Below are positions 16,858 through 25,120 of a DNA stretch of 64,000 nucleotides, one piece after another (positions within the stretch are counted from its first letter, which is position 1; the number at the start of each line of letters is the position of its first letter). Source of the DNA: Sphingomonas tagetis (GTDB lineage Bacteria > Pseudomonadota > Alphaproteobacteria > Sphingomonadales > Sphingomonadaceae); NCBI RefSeq assembly GCF_024211275.1, contig NZ_JAMLDX010000004.1:1-64000 (forward strand), given 5' to 3'. The notes beneath the pieces were generated by a model that saw nothing but the letters and a program-made list of their open reading frames with translations, had not been told where the DNA came from and made no database searches. The position numbers and the translations under genes were made by a program.

Positions 16858-17952
16858 TCAGGCCGCTTCCCGTTGTTCCTCGAGCTGGAACGGAATCTCG
16901 ATCTCAACGCGGAAACCGCGTCCGGGGTCCGTTCGGGTTTCGAAACGATGGTCAGGCCCGAAAGCCTGCGCCAGCCGCTCCCTTATATTGGTGAGCCCGA
17001 CCCCGGTTGAAAGGCTTGGCCGGTTCCTGCCTTCGATCAATCCCGGACCGGTGTCGGATACGGTGATCTGCACCCGTTCTCCGGCGAGCCGCGCGGTGAC
17101 GCAGATTTCGGCGCCTTCCTCCTGCGGGGTGACGGCATATTTGATCGCATTCTCGACCAATGGCTGGAGCAGCAACGAGGGCAGGCGTGCCTTGACCGTG
17201 CGCGGGTCGATGTCGAATTCGGGTCGAAGGCGCTGTTCGAAGCGCATCTTCTCGATCTCGAGATAGAGTTTGAGCGTCTCGACCTCCTGCGCCAGCGTGA
17301 CATGCGCGGTCGGTTCGTTGGCGAGCGTGTAGCGCAGGAAGTTGGCGAGGCGCGCGAGCATCGCATTGGCGCGGTCGGTCTGCTTGAGCAGCACTAGCGT
17401 CGAGATCGAATTGAGCGTGTTGAACAGGAAATGCGGGTTGAGCTGATAGCGCAGCATCGCCAGCTGCGCCGAGCTCGCCTGGTTTTCGAGCACCTGCATC
17501 TGGTCGATCTGATCCTCGACGATCAGGTAGAAGTTGATGCCGAAATAGAGCGCGGACCAGCCGCCGAGCACGGTGAAATTCAAGAACAGGCTGCCGAGCA
17601 CCAGCGGCACCTCGATCCCCGGCTCGCCGCGCATCACCGAGACGGTGAAGGCAGTGAGAATCGCGTAGATCAGCGTGGCCGCGGCGAGCGTCGCGACGGT
17701 GGCCAGGATGCCGGAGATGCGCGGCAGGCGGCGGTAATAGCCGTAGAGCGCCGAGAGCAGCAGCGTGATGCAATAGCCGACGATCGCCTCGATCGTGACG
17801 CGGATGAGATCCTCGAAGCTGAAGATGCGGTTGGAAAAGTTCGAGACGGTGCGCAGCAGCAGATAGCCGCCCCATCCGGCGCCCTGCAGCATCCAGAAGG
17901 CGCGCGTCTTCTGCTCGAAAAAGGGGCGGGAGAGGACGACTGGATTCTGCAT
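16858..17952 (-). CDS. LytS/YehU-type sensor histidine kinase
   Basis: A 364-aa inner-membrane kinase with about four N-terminal transmembrane helices (residues 25-145), then the His_kinase domain with QLNPHFLFNTLNSISTL, where His174 is the phospho-acceptor, and an HATPase_c domain with the N box PLVENAIKYAV and GVGLTNIRERL. There is no obvious periplasmic ligand domain, so the membrane segment itself may sense. It pairs with the LytTR regulator downstream. Confidence 0.92.
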   Translation of the reverse strand: MQNPVVLSRPFFEQKTRAFWMLQGAGWGGYLLLRTVSNFSNRIFSFEDLIRVTIEAIVGYCITLLLSALYGYYRRLPRISGILATVATLAAATLIYAILTAFTVSVMRGEPGIEVPLVLGSLFLNFTVLGGWSALYFGINFYLIVEDQIDQMQVLENQASSAQLAMLRYQLNPHFLFNTLNSISTLVLLKQTDRANAMLARLANFLRYTLANEPTAHVTLAQEVETLKLYLEIEKMRFEQRLRPEFDIDPRTVKARLPSLLLQPLVENAIKYAVTPQEEGAEICVTARLAGERVQITVSDTGPGLIEGRNRPSLSTGVGLTNIRERLAQAFGPDHRFETRTDPGRGFRVEIEIPFQLEEQREAA

Positions 17953-17998
17953 GCGATGTCGGTCGAGTCTCTAGTCCGTAATGCGCAGGTCGCAAAGC

Positions 17999-18024
17999 GG
18001 AACGCGGGACCTATCTATATCGTT
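17999..18024 (+). promoter_or_regulatory. EcfG-type general stress promoter of osmC
   Basis: GGAAC (17999-18003) and CGTT (18021-18024) are separated by exactly 17 bases, matching the alphaproteobacterial sigma-EcfG consensus GGAAC-N16/17-CGTT. It lies 27 bases upstream of the osmC start. OsmC is a plausible stress target, which fits. Inference from motif and position only. Confidence 0.65.
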
Positions 18025-18050
18025 TCGAGGACGACCAAAGGAGAGTGTCG

Positions 18051-18476
18051 ATGACCACGCGTACCGCCACCGCCCGCTATTCCGGTTTCGGCAAGGAAGG
18101 GAAGGGCGCGATCACGACTCAGTCGGGCGTGCTGAGCGATCAATTCTATGGCTTCAACACGCGGTTCGAGGATGAGCCGGGGACCAATCCCGAGGAACTG
18201 ATCGCGGCGGCGCATGCCGGGTGCTTCACGATGGCGTTGAGCTTCGCGCTGGCGCGGGCCGGCTTCTCCGAGGGCACGCTGGAGACCAAGGCGGCGGTGA
18301 AGCTGGAGCAGAAGGATGGCGGGTTCACGATCACGCGCTCGGACCTGACGCTGGAAGCGAGCGTGCCGGGGATCGATGCGGATCAGTTCGGCCAGCTGGC
18401 GGACGAGGCGAAGAAGGGCTGTCCGGTGTCGAAGCTGCTGAATGCGGAGGTATCGCTGGCGTATAAATTGGATTGA
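18051..18476 (+). CDS. osmC: OsmC family peroxiredoxin
   Basis: A 141-aa OsmC/Ohr-fold thiol peroxidase that reduces organic hydroperoxides. The two catalytic cysteines are seen in AAHAGCFTMALS and KKGCPVSKLLN, and the N-terminal GFGKEGKGAITTQSGVL is typical of the OsmC rather than the Ohr branch. The ATG at 18051 follows AAAGGAG; an in-frame GTG two codons earlier is less well placed. It is single-gene, preceded by a stress-type promoter and followed by a UUCG-loop terminator shared with gpmA. Confidence 0.93.
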   Translation: MTTRTATARYSGFGKEGKGAITTQSGVLSDQFYGFNTRFEDEPGTNPEELIAAAHAGCFTMALSFALARAGFSEGTLETKAAVKLEQKDGGFTITRSDLTLEASVPGIDADQFGQLADEAKKGCPVSKLLNAEVSLAYKLD

Positions 18477-18496
18477 TAAGGACTCAGAGGCACTGA

Positions 18497-18522
18497 AGCC
18501 CCTCCTCTTCGGAGGAGGGGCT
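18497..18522. terminator. Convergent terminator with UUCG tetraloop
   Basis: Perfect 11-bp stem (18497-18507 with 18512-18522) closed by C(TTCG)G, a very stable tetraloop. It lies between the convergent osmC and gpmA genes, 20 and 10 bases from their stops. No long T-tract follows. Confidence 0.8.
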
Positions 18523-18532
18523 AAATCGTGGC

Positions 18533-19219
18533 TCAGCGTTCGCTGAGATAATAGCGATCCGTCGCGTTCAGCGCGTCGTCCAGCTCATAGACGATGGGCT
18601 GGCCGGTCGGGATTTCGAGGCCGGTGATCTCGTCGTCTGAAATGCCCGAAAGGTGCTTTTCCAGCGCGCGCAGCGAGTTGCCGTGGGCGGCGATCAGCAC
18701 GCGCTTGCCGGCGCGCAGGTCGGGGGCGATGCGCTCTTCCCAATAGGGCAGGACGCGAGCGATGGTGTCCTTGAGGCTCTCGGTCTGCGGGATCGGGATG
18801 CCCTTGTAGCGCACGTCCTGCGCGAGATCCCAGGGCGAGCCTTCTTGCGGAAGCGGGGGCGGGATGTCGAAGCTGCGGCGCCAGATCTTGACCTGATCGT
18901 CGCCGTGCAGCGCCGCGGTCTCGGCCTTGTCGAGGCCGGTGAGGCCGCCATAGTGGCGCTCGTTGAGCTTCCAGCTCTTTTCGGTCGGCAGCCACAGCCG
19001 GCCCATTGCCTCGAGCGCGAGGTTGAGCGTCTTGATCGCGCGGGTCTGGAAGCTGGTATAGGTCTGGTCGAAATCGAGACCCTTGTCCTTCATCAGCACG
19101 CCCGCCGCGGTCGCCTCGGCGACGCCCTGATCGGTCAGATCGACGTCCCACCAGCCAGTGAAGCGGTTTTCGAGGTTCCAGGCGGACTGGCCGTGGCGGA
19201 TCAGGACGAGGGTGGGCAT
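18533..19219 (-). CDS. gpmA: 2,3-bisphosphoglycerate-dependent phosphoglycerate mutase
   Basis: A 228-aa cytoplasmic glycolytic enzyme interconverting 3- and 2-phosphoglycerate. The phosphohistidine motif [20 protein letters not shown] is at the N-terminus, the second His is in [17 protein letters not shown], and [14 protein letters not shown] is also diagnostic of the dPGM class. Length fits the family (about 230-250 aa). It stands alone on the minus strand with the hydrolase gene divergent to its right. Confidence 0.97.
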   Translation of the reverse strand: MPTLVLIRHGQSAWNLENRFTGWWDVDLTDQGVAEATAAGVLMKDKGLDFDQTYTSFQTRAIKTLNLALEAMGRLWLPTEKSWKLNERHYGGLTGLDKAETAALHGDDQVKIWRRSFDIPPPLPQEGSPWDLAQDVRYKGIPIPQTESLKDTIARVLPYWEERIAPDLRAGKRVLIAAHGNSLRALEKHLSGISDDEITGLEIPTGQPIVYELDDALNATDRYYLSER

Positions 19220-19288
19220 TCGCGACTCCTTGCGGACAATTGCGCGCGTCCTTAGCGGATGAGACGATCAGGGCAACGGAGGATGGGC

Positions 19289-20014
19289 ATGGCGATCGAT
19301 AGGCAAACCATCGTGTATGACGGGCCGGGCGGGCCGTTCGAAGGCGTGGCGGTGACCGACAGCGACTTGGACGGGCCACGGCCCGGGGTGATGATCGTGC
19401 CCAATGTGCTGGGTGCGAAGGAAGAGGATTCGGTGGTCGGCGAGCGGCTGGCGGCGCTGGGCTATGCCGCGTTCGTCGCCGATGTGTACGGGCAGGGCAA
19501 GCGGACGACGCGCGAATCGCCGAACCCGGCGGTGTACATGGCAGAATTGAATGCGGATCGGGCATTGCTGCGCGACCGGCTGTTCGCGAGCGTCGCGGCG
19601 ATGAAGGCGCTGCCCGACGTCGATGGCGCGAAGACGGCGGCAATCGGCTATTGTTTCGGCGGCAAGTCGGTGATCGACCTTGCGCGCGCCGGCGGCGAGG
19701 TGCTGGGCGTGGTCGCGTTTCACGGCATTTTCGATGCGCCGGACTATGACTATCCCACGCCGATCACGGCGAAATTGCTGATCTGCCACGGCTGGGACGA
19801 TCCGCTGGCGCCGCCCGAGGCCGTGACGGGGCTGGCGGCGGAGCTGACCCGGGCGGGCGCGGACTGGCAGCTCCATGCCCATGGCAATGCCGGGCATGCA
19901 TTCACCGACGAGACGATGGCGGCGGGCGTGCGGCCGGGCTTTGCGTATGACGCCAACGCAGCCCGTCGCAGCTGGAAGGCGATGCGGGACTTTCTGGCCG
20001 AGTTGTTCGGCTGA
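19289..20014 (+). CDS. Dienelactone hydrolase family protein
   Basis: A 241-aa alpha/beta hydrolase. The nucleophile motif is IGYCFGGKS (Cys122), the acid is in CHGWDDPLAPP (about Asp171) and the His is in GNAGHAFTD (His203), giving the Cys-Asp-His triad of dienelactone hydrolases. No aromatic-degradation genes lie nearby, so the substrate may be a different lactone or ester. ATG 19289 is preferred because ACGGAGG lies 6 bases upstream; another ATG two codons earlier is inside this site's spacing. Confidence 0.9.
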   Translation: MAIDRQTIVYDGPGGPFEGVAVTDSDLDGPRPGVMIVPNVLGAKEEDSVVGERLAALGYAAFVADVYGQGKRTTRESPNPAVYMAELNADRALLRDRLFASVAAMKALPDVDGAKTAAIGYCFGGKSVIDLARAGGEVLGVVAFHGIFDAPDYDYPTPITAKLLICHGWDDPLAPPEAVTGLAAELTRAGADWQLHAHGNAGHAFTDETMAAGVRPGFAYDANAARRSWKAMRDFLAELFG

Positions 20015-20016
20015 CC

Positions 20017-20042
20017 GATCCTCCCCCTGGCGGGGGAGGATC
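20017..20042. repeat. Palindrome sharing 22 bases with the repeat at 32593-32716
   Basis: Perfect 11-bp inverted repeat (20017-20027 with 20032-20042) around TGGC. Bases 20020-20041 are identical to 32695-32716, so this is a short member of a dispersed palindrome family. It lies 3 bases after the hydrolase stop and 8 bases before the convergent gene ends, and may serve as terminator for both. Confidence 0.75.
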
Positions 20043-20049
20043 ATGAAGC

Positions 20050-20793
20050 TCAGCTTGTCGGCTTGGGGGTGCGCGGCTTGCGGGTCGTGGCGCCCTTGGA
20101 GGCGGGTTTGCGCGTGGTGGCGCGCGGCGCCTTTGCGGGCGCGCGCTTTGGCGCGGGGGCGGGCGTTGCGGGCGCTGCAGCAGCGGCCGGCGCTGTTGCC
20201 GGTTTGGCGGCAGGCTTGCGGGTGGTTGCGCGAGGCTTGGCTGCGGCGGCTGCTTTCGCCGCGGCGGGCTTGGCTGCCGCGGGCTTGGTTGCCGCCGACT
20301 TCGTTGCAGCGGGCTTTGCAGCCGCCGGCTTCGCAGCAGCGGGTTTGGCAGCTGCCGGCTTCGTTGCAGCGGGCGTTTTGGCCGGGGTGCTCGCCGCCTT
20401 GGCTGGACGGCCACGGCGCGCGGGCGCGGGCTTGGCCGGGGCGGCGGGCGCGGCGGGCGCCGCCGGCGGGGCGGGGCGATCGGTCAGCTTGCTGGTGATC
20501 TTTTCCGCGGCGCGTGCGGCGACGACGGTGGCGAGCGTCGCCGCGGTCTTGCTGAAGCCGTCGGCGGCGTCCTTCTTGTCCTTGGCGCCATCCGTGCCGG
20601 TCTTGCCCTGATTGCGGACATTGGCGGCGAGCGCGACGAGTCCGGCGGCGACGAGGTCGCCGACCATCGGGTTCTTGATGAGATCGAGCAGCTTCGCGCC
20701 CTGCTTGCGCAGTTCCTTGGGCAGCTCGACGCCCGCGATCGTCTTGGGCAGCTTGCCCGATTTCGCCGATTTGCCCTTTTTCGCTTTCGCCAC
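20050..20793 (-). CDS. Histone-H1-like protein with Lys/Ala/Pro-rich C-terminal tail
   Basis: A 247-aa protein. The first 110 residues form a short conserved head (KTIAGVELPKELRKQGAKLL, then NPMVGDLVAAGLVALAANVR); the rest is a basic low-complexity tail of AAKP/AATK units plus two RATTRKPA-type motifs, resembling eukaryotic histone H1 or bacterial AlgP tails. It may bind DNA or polyanions non-specifically. The DNA of the tail is itself a degenerate repeat, so length may vary between strains. GTG at 20793 has GGAG at 8 bases; a TTG five codons earlier is less likely. Confidence 0.75.
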   Translation of the reverse strand: MAKAKKGKSAKSGKLPKTIAGVELPKELRKQGAKLLDLIKNPMVGDLVAAGLVALAANVRNQGKTGTDGAKDKKDAADGFSKTAATLATVVAARAAEKITSKLTDRPAPPAAPAAPAAPAKPAPARRGRPAKAASTPAKTPAATKPAAAKPAAAKPAAAKPAATKSAATKPAAAKPAAAKAAAAAKPRATTRKPAAKPATAPAAAAAPATPAPAPKRAPAKAPRATTRKPASKGATTRKPRTPKPTS

Positions 20794-20815
20794 GATGCCG
20801 TCTCCCAATCTGTTA

Positions 20816-20842
20816 CAGAAGCGTCACACTAACGCGCTTCTG
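20816..20842. repeat. 8-bp inverted repeat between purB and the histone-like gene
   Basis: CAGAAGCG (20816-20823) and CGCTTCTG (20835-20842) pair around an 11-base loop, directly after the purB stop on the minus strand and 23 bases before the next start. No T-tract follows on the minus strand, so it may be a weak terminator or an operator for the downstream gene. Confidence 0.45.
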
Positions 20843-20844
20843 CG

Positions 20845-22158
20845 TCAATCGGCGAAGACGCGTTCAAAAATCGTGTCCACCTGCTTGAAATGATAGTCGA
20901 GGTCGAACTTTTCCTCGATCTCTTGCGCCGATAGCGCGGCGGTGACTTCGTCATCGGCCTTGAGCAGTTCGAGCAGCGACAGCTCGCCATCGCTCTCCCA
21001 CACTTTCATCGCGTTGCGCTGGACGAGGCGATAGCTGTCCTCGCGCGACACGCCGGCTTGCGTCAGCGCGAGCAGCACGCGCTGCGAGTGGACGAGGCCG
21101 CCCATCCGGTCGAGATTCTTCTGCATACGCGCGGGATAGACCAGCAGCTTGTCGACCACGCCGGTCAGGCGGGCGAGCGCGAAGTCGAGCGTGATCGTCG
21201 CGTCGGGGCCGATATAGCGTTCGACCGACGAGTGGCTGATGTCGCGCTCGTGCCACAGCGCGACATTCTCCATCGCCGGGATCGTCGCACTGCGCACCAT
21301 GCGGGCGAGGCCGGTGAGGTTCTCGGTCAGCACCGGGTTGCGCTTGTGCGGCATCGCCGATGAGCCCTTCTGGCCGGGCGAGAAATATTCCTCGGCCTCG
21401 AGCACTTCGGTGCGCTGGAGGTGGCGGATTTCGACCGCGAGCCGCTCGATCGAGCTGGCGATGACGCCGAGCGTGGCGAAGAACATCGCGTGGCGATCGC
21501 GCGGGATCACCTGAGTCGAGACCGGTTCGACCGCGAGGCCGAGCTTGTCGGCGACATGCGCCTCGACGCGCGGATCGATATTGGCGAAGGTGCCGACCGC
21601 GCCGGAGATGGCGCAGGTGGCGATGTCGGCGCGGGCGAAGACGAGGCGTTCGCGGTTGCGCTTGAACTCGGCATAAGCCTCGGCGAGCTTCAGGCCGAAG
21701 GTCACCGGCTCGGCATGGATCCCGTGGCTGCGGCCGATCGTCGGGGTGAGCTTGTGCTCATAGGCGCGGCGCTTGAGCACTTCGAGCAGCTGGTCGAGAT
21801 CGTCGAGCAATATGTCGGCGGCGCGGGCGAGCTGCACCGCGAGGCAGGTGTCGAGCACGTCGCTGCTGGTCATGCCCTGATGCATGAAGCGGGCTTCGTC
21901 GCCGACATTCTCGGCCACCCAGGTGAGGAAGGCGATCACGTCATGCTTGGTGACGGCCTCGATCGCGTCGATCGCGGCGACGTCGATCTGGGGCTTGGTC
22001 GCCCACCAGTCCCACAGCGCCTTGGTGGCGGATTCGGGCACCACGCCCAGCTCCGCCAGCGCCTGCGTCGCATGCGCCTCGATCTCGAACCAGATGCCGA
22101 AGCGGGTTTCGGGCGACCAGATCGCGGTCATGGCGGGACGGGAATAGCGGGGGACCAT
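20845..22158 (-). CDS. purB: Adenylosuccinate lyase
   Basis: A 437-aa enzyme of the fumarase/aspartase superfamily, acting twice in purine synthesis (SAICAR to AICAR, and adenylosuccinate to AMP). The superfamily signature is GSSAMPHKRNPV; the catalytic His region is TIGRSHGIHAEPVTFG, and the N-terminus MVPRYSRPAMTAIWSPETRF is typical for PurB. The ATG at 22158 follows GAAAGG. It is divergent from the EF-hand gene, with a 265-base intergenic region. Confidence 0.97.
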   Translation of the reverse strand: MVPRYSRPAMTAIWSPETRFGIWFEIEAHATQALAELGVVPESATKALWDWWATKPQIDVAAIDAIEAVTKHDVIAFLTWVAENVGDEARFMHQGMTSSDVLDTCLAVQLARAADILLDDLDQLLEVLKRRAYEHKLTPTIGRSHGIHAEPVTFGLKLAEAYAEFKRNRERLVFARADIATCAISGAVGTFANIDPRVEAHVADKLGLAVEPVSTQVIPRDRHAMFFATLGVIASSIERLAVEIRHLQRTEVLEAEEYFSPGQKGSSAMPHKRNPVLTENLTGLARMVRSATIPAMENVALWHERDISHSSVERYIGPDATITLDFALARLTGVVDKLLVYPARMQKNLDRMGGLVHSQRVLLALTQAGVSREDSYRLVQRNAMKVWESDGELSLLELLKADDEVTAALSAQEIEEKFDLDYHFKQVDTIFERVFAD

Positions 22159-22322
22159 GGGATGCCTTTCGTGCTGCGCGGCGGCCCGTAGCAAAGGCGC
22201 GAGGGTGCGGCAAACGTGGGTGGGGAAGAAAATCTGGCTCGGTTCACCGCAAAAATTGCACGGCGGCCGGATGAGTTGAGGCGCTCGCATCGACAAGTTG
22301 AATGGACGCGCAATTTTGTAAT

Positions 22323-22348
22323 GGAACGTGATAATTATGCAACGGGTT
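22323..22348 (+). promoter_or_regulatory. Possible EcfG-like promoter of the EF-hand gene
   Basis: GGAAC (22323-22327), 17 bases, then GGTT (22345-22348); one mismatch from the EcfG consensus GGAAC-N16/17-CGTT. It lies 75 bases upstream of the ATG in an unusually AT-rich intergenic stretch. Weak motif evidence only. Confidence 0.35.
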
Positions 22349-22372
22349 GTGAGGTTGTAGATCAAATTCCAA

Positions 22373-22401
22373 TTGCTACCTCGAATGTCGAGTTCGAGAA
22401 T
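22373..22401 (+). promoter_or_regulatory. Possible housekeeping promoter of the EF-hand gene
   Basis: TTGCTA (22373-22378) and GAGAAT (22396-22401) at 17-base spacing. The spacer contains a small palindrome CTCGAA-N7-TTCGAG that could be an operator. The surrounding region from about 22240 to 22420 is clearly richer in A+T than the rest of the window. Confidence 0.35.
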
Positions 22402-22423
22402 AGAATAACTTAGGAGATATTCG

Positions 22424-22990
22424 ATGTTGAAGCGACTTCTTCTTGCGAGTGCCGTGATGATTTCTGTCCCTGCACTCGCGCAGGACGTGCCGGGTCAGGC
22501 AAAGAAGGCTCCGGCGCAGGAGCAGGCGCCCCCGCCTGCTGACACACCGGAAGCGACGCAGGCAGAGCCGGCCACGCCGGCTGAACCCGCGACTCCGGCC
22601 GAGCCGGCGACTCCGGGCGAGGCGCCTGCGACCCCGGCTGAACCGGCAACGCCGGCGCAGCCTGCCACGCCGGCCAAGCCGGACAAGCCCGATCAGACCG
22701 CGCAGGCGGCACCTGCCAAGCAGCAGCCAGCGACCGCCGCGCAGATCGCGACGATCGTCGATCAGGGCTTTCCGACCTATGACAAGGATGCGGACGGCAA
22801 TCTGAAGACGGAGGAATTCGGCGCGTGGATGGTCGCGCTGCGATCAGCGACCGAGCCGGCCTTCACCGGCCAGTCCGCGGCGGACAAGGCGTGGATCGGC
22901 AAGGCGGCGGCGATGGCCGACAAGGACAAATCGGGCAGCGTGAGCAAGGACGAGCTCAAGGGCTTCCTCGCGCCGACATCCGCTTCGTAA
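22424..22990 (+). CDS. Secreted EF-hand protein with Pro/Ala/Thr/Glu repeats
   Basis: A 188-aa protein with a signal peptide (MLKRLLLASAVMISVPALAQ), a long low-complexity region of PAEPAT-like units (about residues 35-100), and a C-terminal pair of EF-hands: YDKDADGNLKTEEF and ADKDKSGSVSKDEL, both with the DxDxDG-type loop residues for Ca2+. It is probably periplasmic or cell-surface. The calcium role is inferred from the loops; the partner is unknown. A GGAG ribosome site precedes the ATG and a terminator follows. Confidence 0.85.
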   Translation: MLKRLLLASAVMISVPALAQDVPGQAKKAPAQEQAPPPADTPEATQAEPATPAEPATPAEPATPGEAPATPAEPATPAQPATPAKPDKPDQTAQAAPAKQQPATAAQIATIVDQGFPTYDKDADGNLKTEEFGAWMVALRSATEPAFTGQSAADKAWIGKAAAMADKDKSGSVSKDELKGFLAPTSAS

Positions 22991-23050
22991 CTCTGGCGCT
23001 TCGTAAGAGGCCCCTCCCGGCACAGGAACGCCTCGCATCTCCTGTACCGG

Positions 23051-23092
23051 CGGCCGTCGGACCCCTCGTGGTCCGGCGGCCGTTCTCTTTTT
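23051..23092. terminator. Terminator between EF-hand gene and radC
   Basis: A 13-bp stem with one wobble (23051-23063 with 23070-23082), 6-base loop and TTCTCTTTTT (23083-23092). It ends the EF-hand gene; its T-tract runs into the stop codon of the convergent radC gene. Confidence 0.88.
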
Positions 23093-23771
23093 ACATAAGG
23101 CCCATCGAGCGCAGGCTCGAATGCCCCTCGGTGCCCATGATGATATGGTCGTGCACCGCGATGCCGAGCCGCTTGCCTGCCTCGGCGACATTACGGGTCA
23201 GTTCGATATCGGCGCGGCTGGGCGAGGGGTCGCCGCTGGGGTGGTTGTGGACCAGGATGATCGCAGCCGAGCCAAGATCGATCGCGCGGCGGATCACTTC
23301 CCTGACATAGAGTGCCGCTTCGTCGACCGAGCCTTCGCTCATCAATTCGTCGCGGATCAGCATGTTGCGGCTGTTGAGATGGAGCACGCGCACGCGCTCG
23401 ATCGCGTGATGCGCCATGTCGGCGCGGAGATAATCCAATAGCGCCTGCCAGTTGGCGAGCACCGGGCGGGCGGCGACCTCGCCGCGCAGGAGCCGGATCG
23501 CCGCGGCGTGGACGATCTTGATCGCGGCGACCGAGGTGTCGCCCATGCCAGGCACGCGCGCGATTGCCTCCGAATCCGCGCTCAGCAAGCCACCGATGCC
23601 GCCGAATTCGTGCAGCAACGCCTTGGCCAGCGGCTTGGTGTCGCGCCGGGGAATTGCGAGGGCCAGAAGATATTCGATCAGTTCATGGTCGAGCAGGCCC
23701 TCGCCATCGGTGAGAAGCCGCTGGCGCAGGCGCGCGCGGTGGCCGGTGCCGTCGGTATCTGGAGCCCCCAC
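23091..23771 (-). CDS. radC: RadC/MPN-family JAB1-like protein
   Basis: About 226 aa. The N-terminal helix-hairpin-helix region (VPGMGDTSVAAIKIVHAAA) is followed by the MPN+/JAB metalloprotease-like domain with motif LVHNHPSGDPSPSRADIELT, which carries the His-x-His and Asp Zn ligands. RadC was once linked to DNA repair, but this is not supported; its true substrate is unknown. The GTG at 23771 is the most likely start from domain boundaries, though no clear ribosome site is seen; upstream in-frame sequence is probably non-coding. Confidence 0.9.
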   Translation of the reverse strand: MGAPDTDGTGHRARLRQRLLTDGEGLLDHELIEYLLALAIPRRDTKPLAKALLHEFGGIGGLLSADSEAIARVPGMGDTSVAAIKIVHAAAIRLLRGEVAARPVLANWQALLDYLRADMAHHAIERVRVLHLNSRNMLIRDELMSEGSVDEAALYVREVIRRAIDLGSAAIILVHNHPSGDPSPSRADIELTRNVAEAGKRLGIAVHDHIIMGTEGHSSLRSMGLM

Positions 23772-23837
23772 GAGCCAGCGTAGCGGCAGGGACGGGCGCG
23801 GAAAAGGGGCGTGGCGATTGCAGATGCTGCACCGCGG

Positions 23838-23866
23838 TTGACTCGGGGGGTGCCCCTTTCTAAAGC
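23838..23866 (+). promoter_or_regulatory. Candidate promoter of the ATP synthase Fo operon
   Basis: TTGACT (23838-23843), 17-base spacer, TAAAGC (23861-23866): a reasonable housekeeping-type promoter 74 bases upstream of the atpI start, in the divergent gap between radC and atpI. Confidence 0.45.
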
Positions 23867-23939
23867 GCGCGTGCCTTGGCGGGCTCGCCGCTCGGCACAT
23901 GCGTTTTGGCTGGTGCCGCACGGCCCTGGAGGAAGCGAA

Positions 23940-24257
23940 ATGGCCGAGAACGAGCCCGGACTGGACCCCCTCACGGAGGATGCCCGCATCACGTCGCTCA
24001 ACGAGCGGCTGGCGCAGGCAAAGACCGAAGAGGCGATCCGCAAGGGCGAGGGGCGCGACAAGGGCGAAGCAAGCTATCGCCTGGGCAACCGCGTGCTCGC
24101 CGAGCTGATCGGTGGCCTGGTCGGCGGTGCCGTGATCGGGTGGACGCTCGATTACTTCCTCGGCACCAAGCCTTGGCTCCTGCTGGTGATGCTGTTCCTC
24201 GGAATTGCATCCGCCTTCAGGAACATCATCAGGATTTCGAACCAGCGCTCGAAGTGA
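23940..24257 (+). CDS. atpI: ATP synthase accessory protein AtpI
   Basis: A 105-aa protein with two transmembrane helices (LIGGLVGGAVIGWTLDYFLG and WLLLVMLFLGIASAF), matching the alphaproteobacterial AtpI/AtpZ pattern, which helps c-ring assembly or Mg2+ transport for the Fo complex. It is the first gene of the Fo operon. The ATG at 23940 follows GGAGGAAG. The N-terminal 45 residues are soluble and charged. Confidence 0.9.
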   Translation: MAENEPGLDPLTEDARITSLNERLAQAKTEEAIRKGEGRDKGEASYRLGNRVLAELIGGLVGGAVIGWTLDYFLGTKPWLLLVMLFLGIASAFRNIIRISNQRSK

Positions 24258-24290
24258 TTTTCGAGCGCTTCGGTTAAATGGGACGCAAGC

Positions 24291-25073
24291 GTGGCTGAAG
24301 AATCTGGCAAGATCGACCCGATGCACCAGTTCGAGGTGCAGACGATCTGGGACGGCTTCAACATTGCGGGGCATCAGATCGCCTTCACCAACTCGGCGCT
24401 GTGGATGTGCGTCACGGTCGTCGTGCTGTGGGCGTTCATGGCCGCGGGGATGAAGCAGCAGGTCGTGCCGGGCCGCATGCAGATGCTGGTGGAGAATTTC
24501 ACCGGCTTCGTCGCCAAGCTGGTCGACGACAATATCGGCAAGGGCGGGCGGAAATATCTGCCCTATGTCTTCTCGCTGTTCATGTTCATCCTGTTCGCCA
24601 ACCTGCTCGGCCTGCTGCCGCTGGGCATTTTCGGCCTGCACCCGTTCACCTTCACCAGCCATTTCACGATCACCGGCGTGCTGGCGATCATGTCCTTCTC
24701 GATCGTGCTGATCGTGGGCTTCTGGAAGCATGGCTTCCACTTCTTCAGCCTGTTCGTGCCGGCCGGCACGCCGGGCTATATGGTCCCGCTGATCTTCTGC
24801 ATCGAGCTGATCTCGTTTCTATTCCGCCCGTTCTCGCTGGGTCTGCGACTGTTCGTCGCGATGACCGCGGGGCACATCCTTCTGAAGGTACTGGCAGGCT
24901 TCGTGATCAATTCGGCCAATTCGGCGGTGCATTGGGGCGTCATCGTCGGCCTGCCGAGCTTCCTGCTGATGGTCGGCATCTCCGCGCTCGAAGTGCTGGT
25001 GGCCGGCATCCAGGCCTATGTCTTTGCGCTGCTGACGTCGCTGTACATTCACGACGCTGAGCATCTGCACTGA
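24291..25073 (+). CDS. atpB: ATP synthase Fo subunit a
   Basis: A 260-aa integral membrane subunit of F-type ATP synthase, forming the two proton half-channels next to the c-ring. The essential Arg lies in the helix RPFSLGLRLFVAMTAGHILL, and LEVLVAGIQAYVFALLTSLY is the conserved C-terminal helix with the Gln/Tyr pattern. The start is GTG at 24291. It is followed by atpE after 47 bases. Confidence 0.97.
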   Translation: MAEESGKIDPMHQFEVQTIWDGFNIAGHQIAFTNSALWMCVTVVVLWAFMAAGMKQQVVPGRMQMLVENFTGFVAKLVDDNIGKGGRKYLPYVFSLFMFILFANLLGLLPLGIFGLHPFTFTSHFTITGVLAIMSFSIVLIVGFWKHGFHFFSLFVPAGTPGYMVPLIFCIELISFLFRPFSLGLRLFVAMTAGHILLKVLAGFVINSANSAVHWGVIVGLPSFLLMVGISALEVLVAGIQAYVFALLTSLYIHDAEHLH

Positions 25074-25120
25074 GTTTTTTCGTACCCAACTACCAACAAA
25101 TCTGAAGCAGGAGTTTTACA

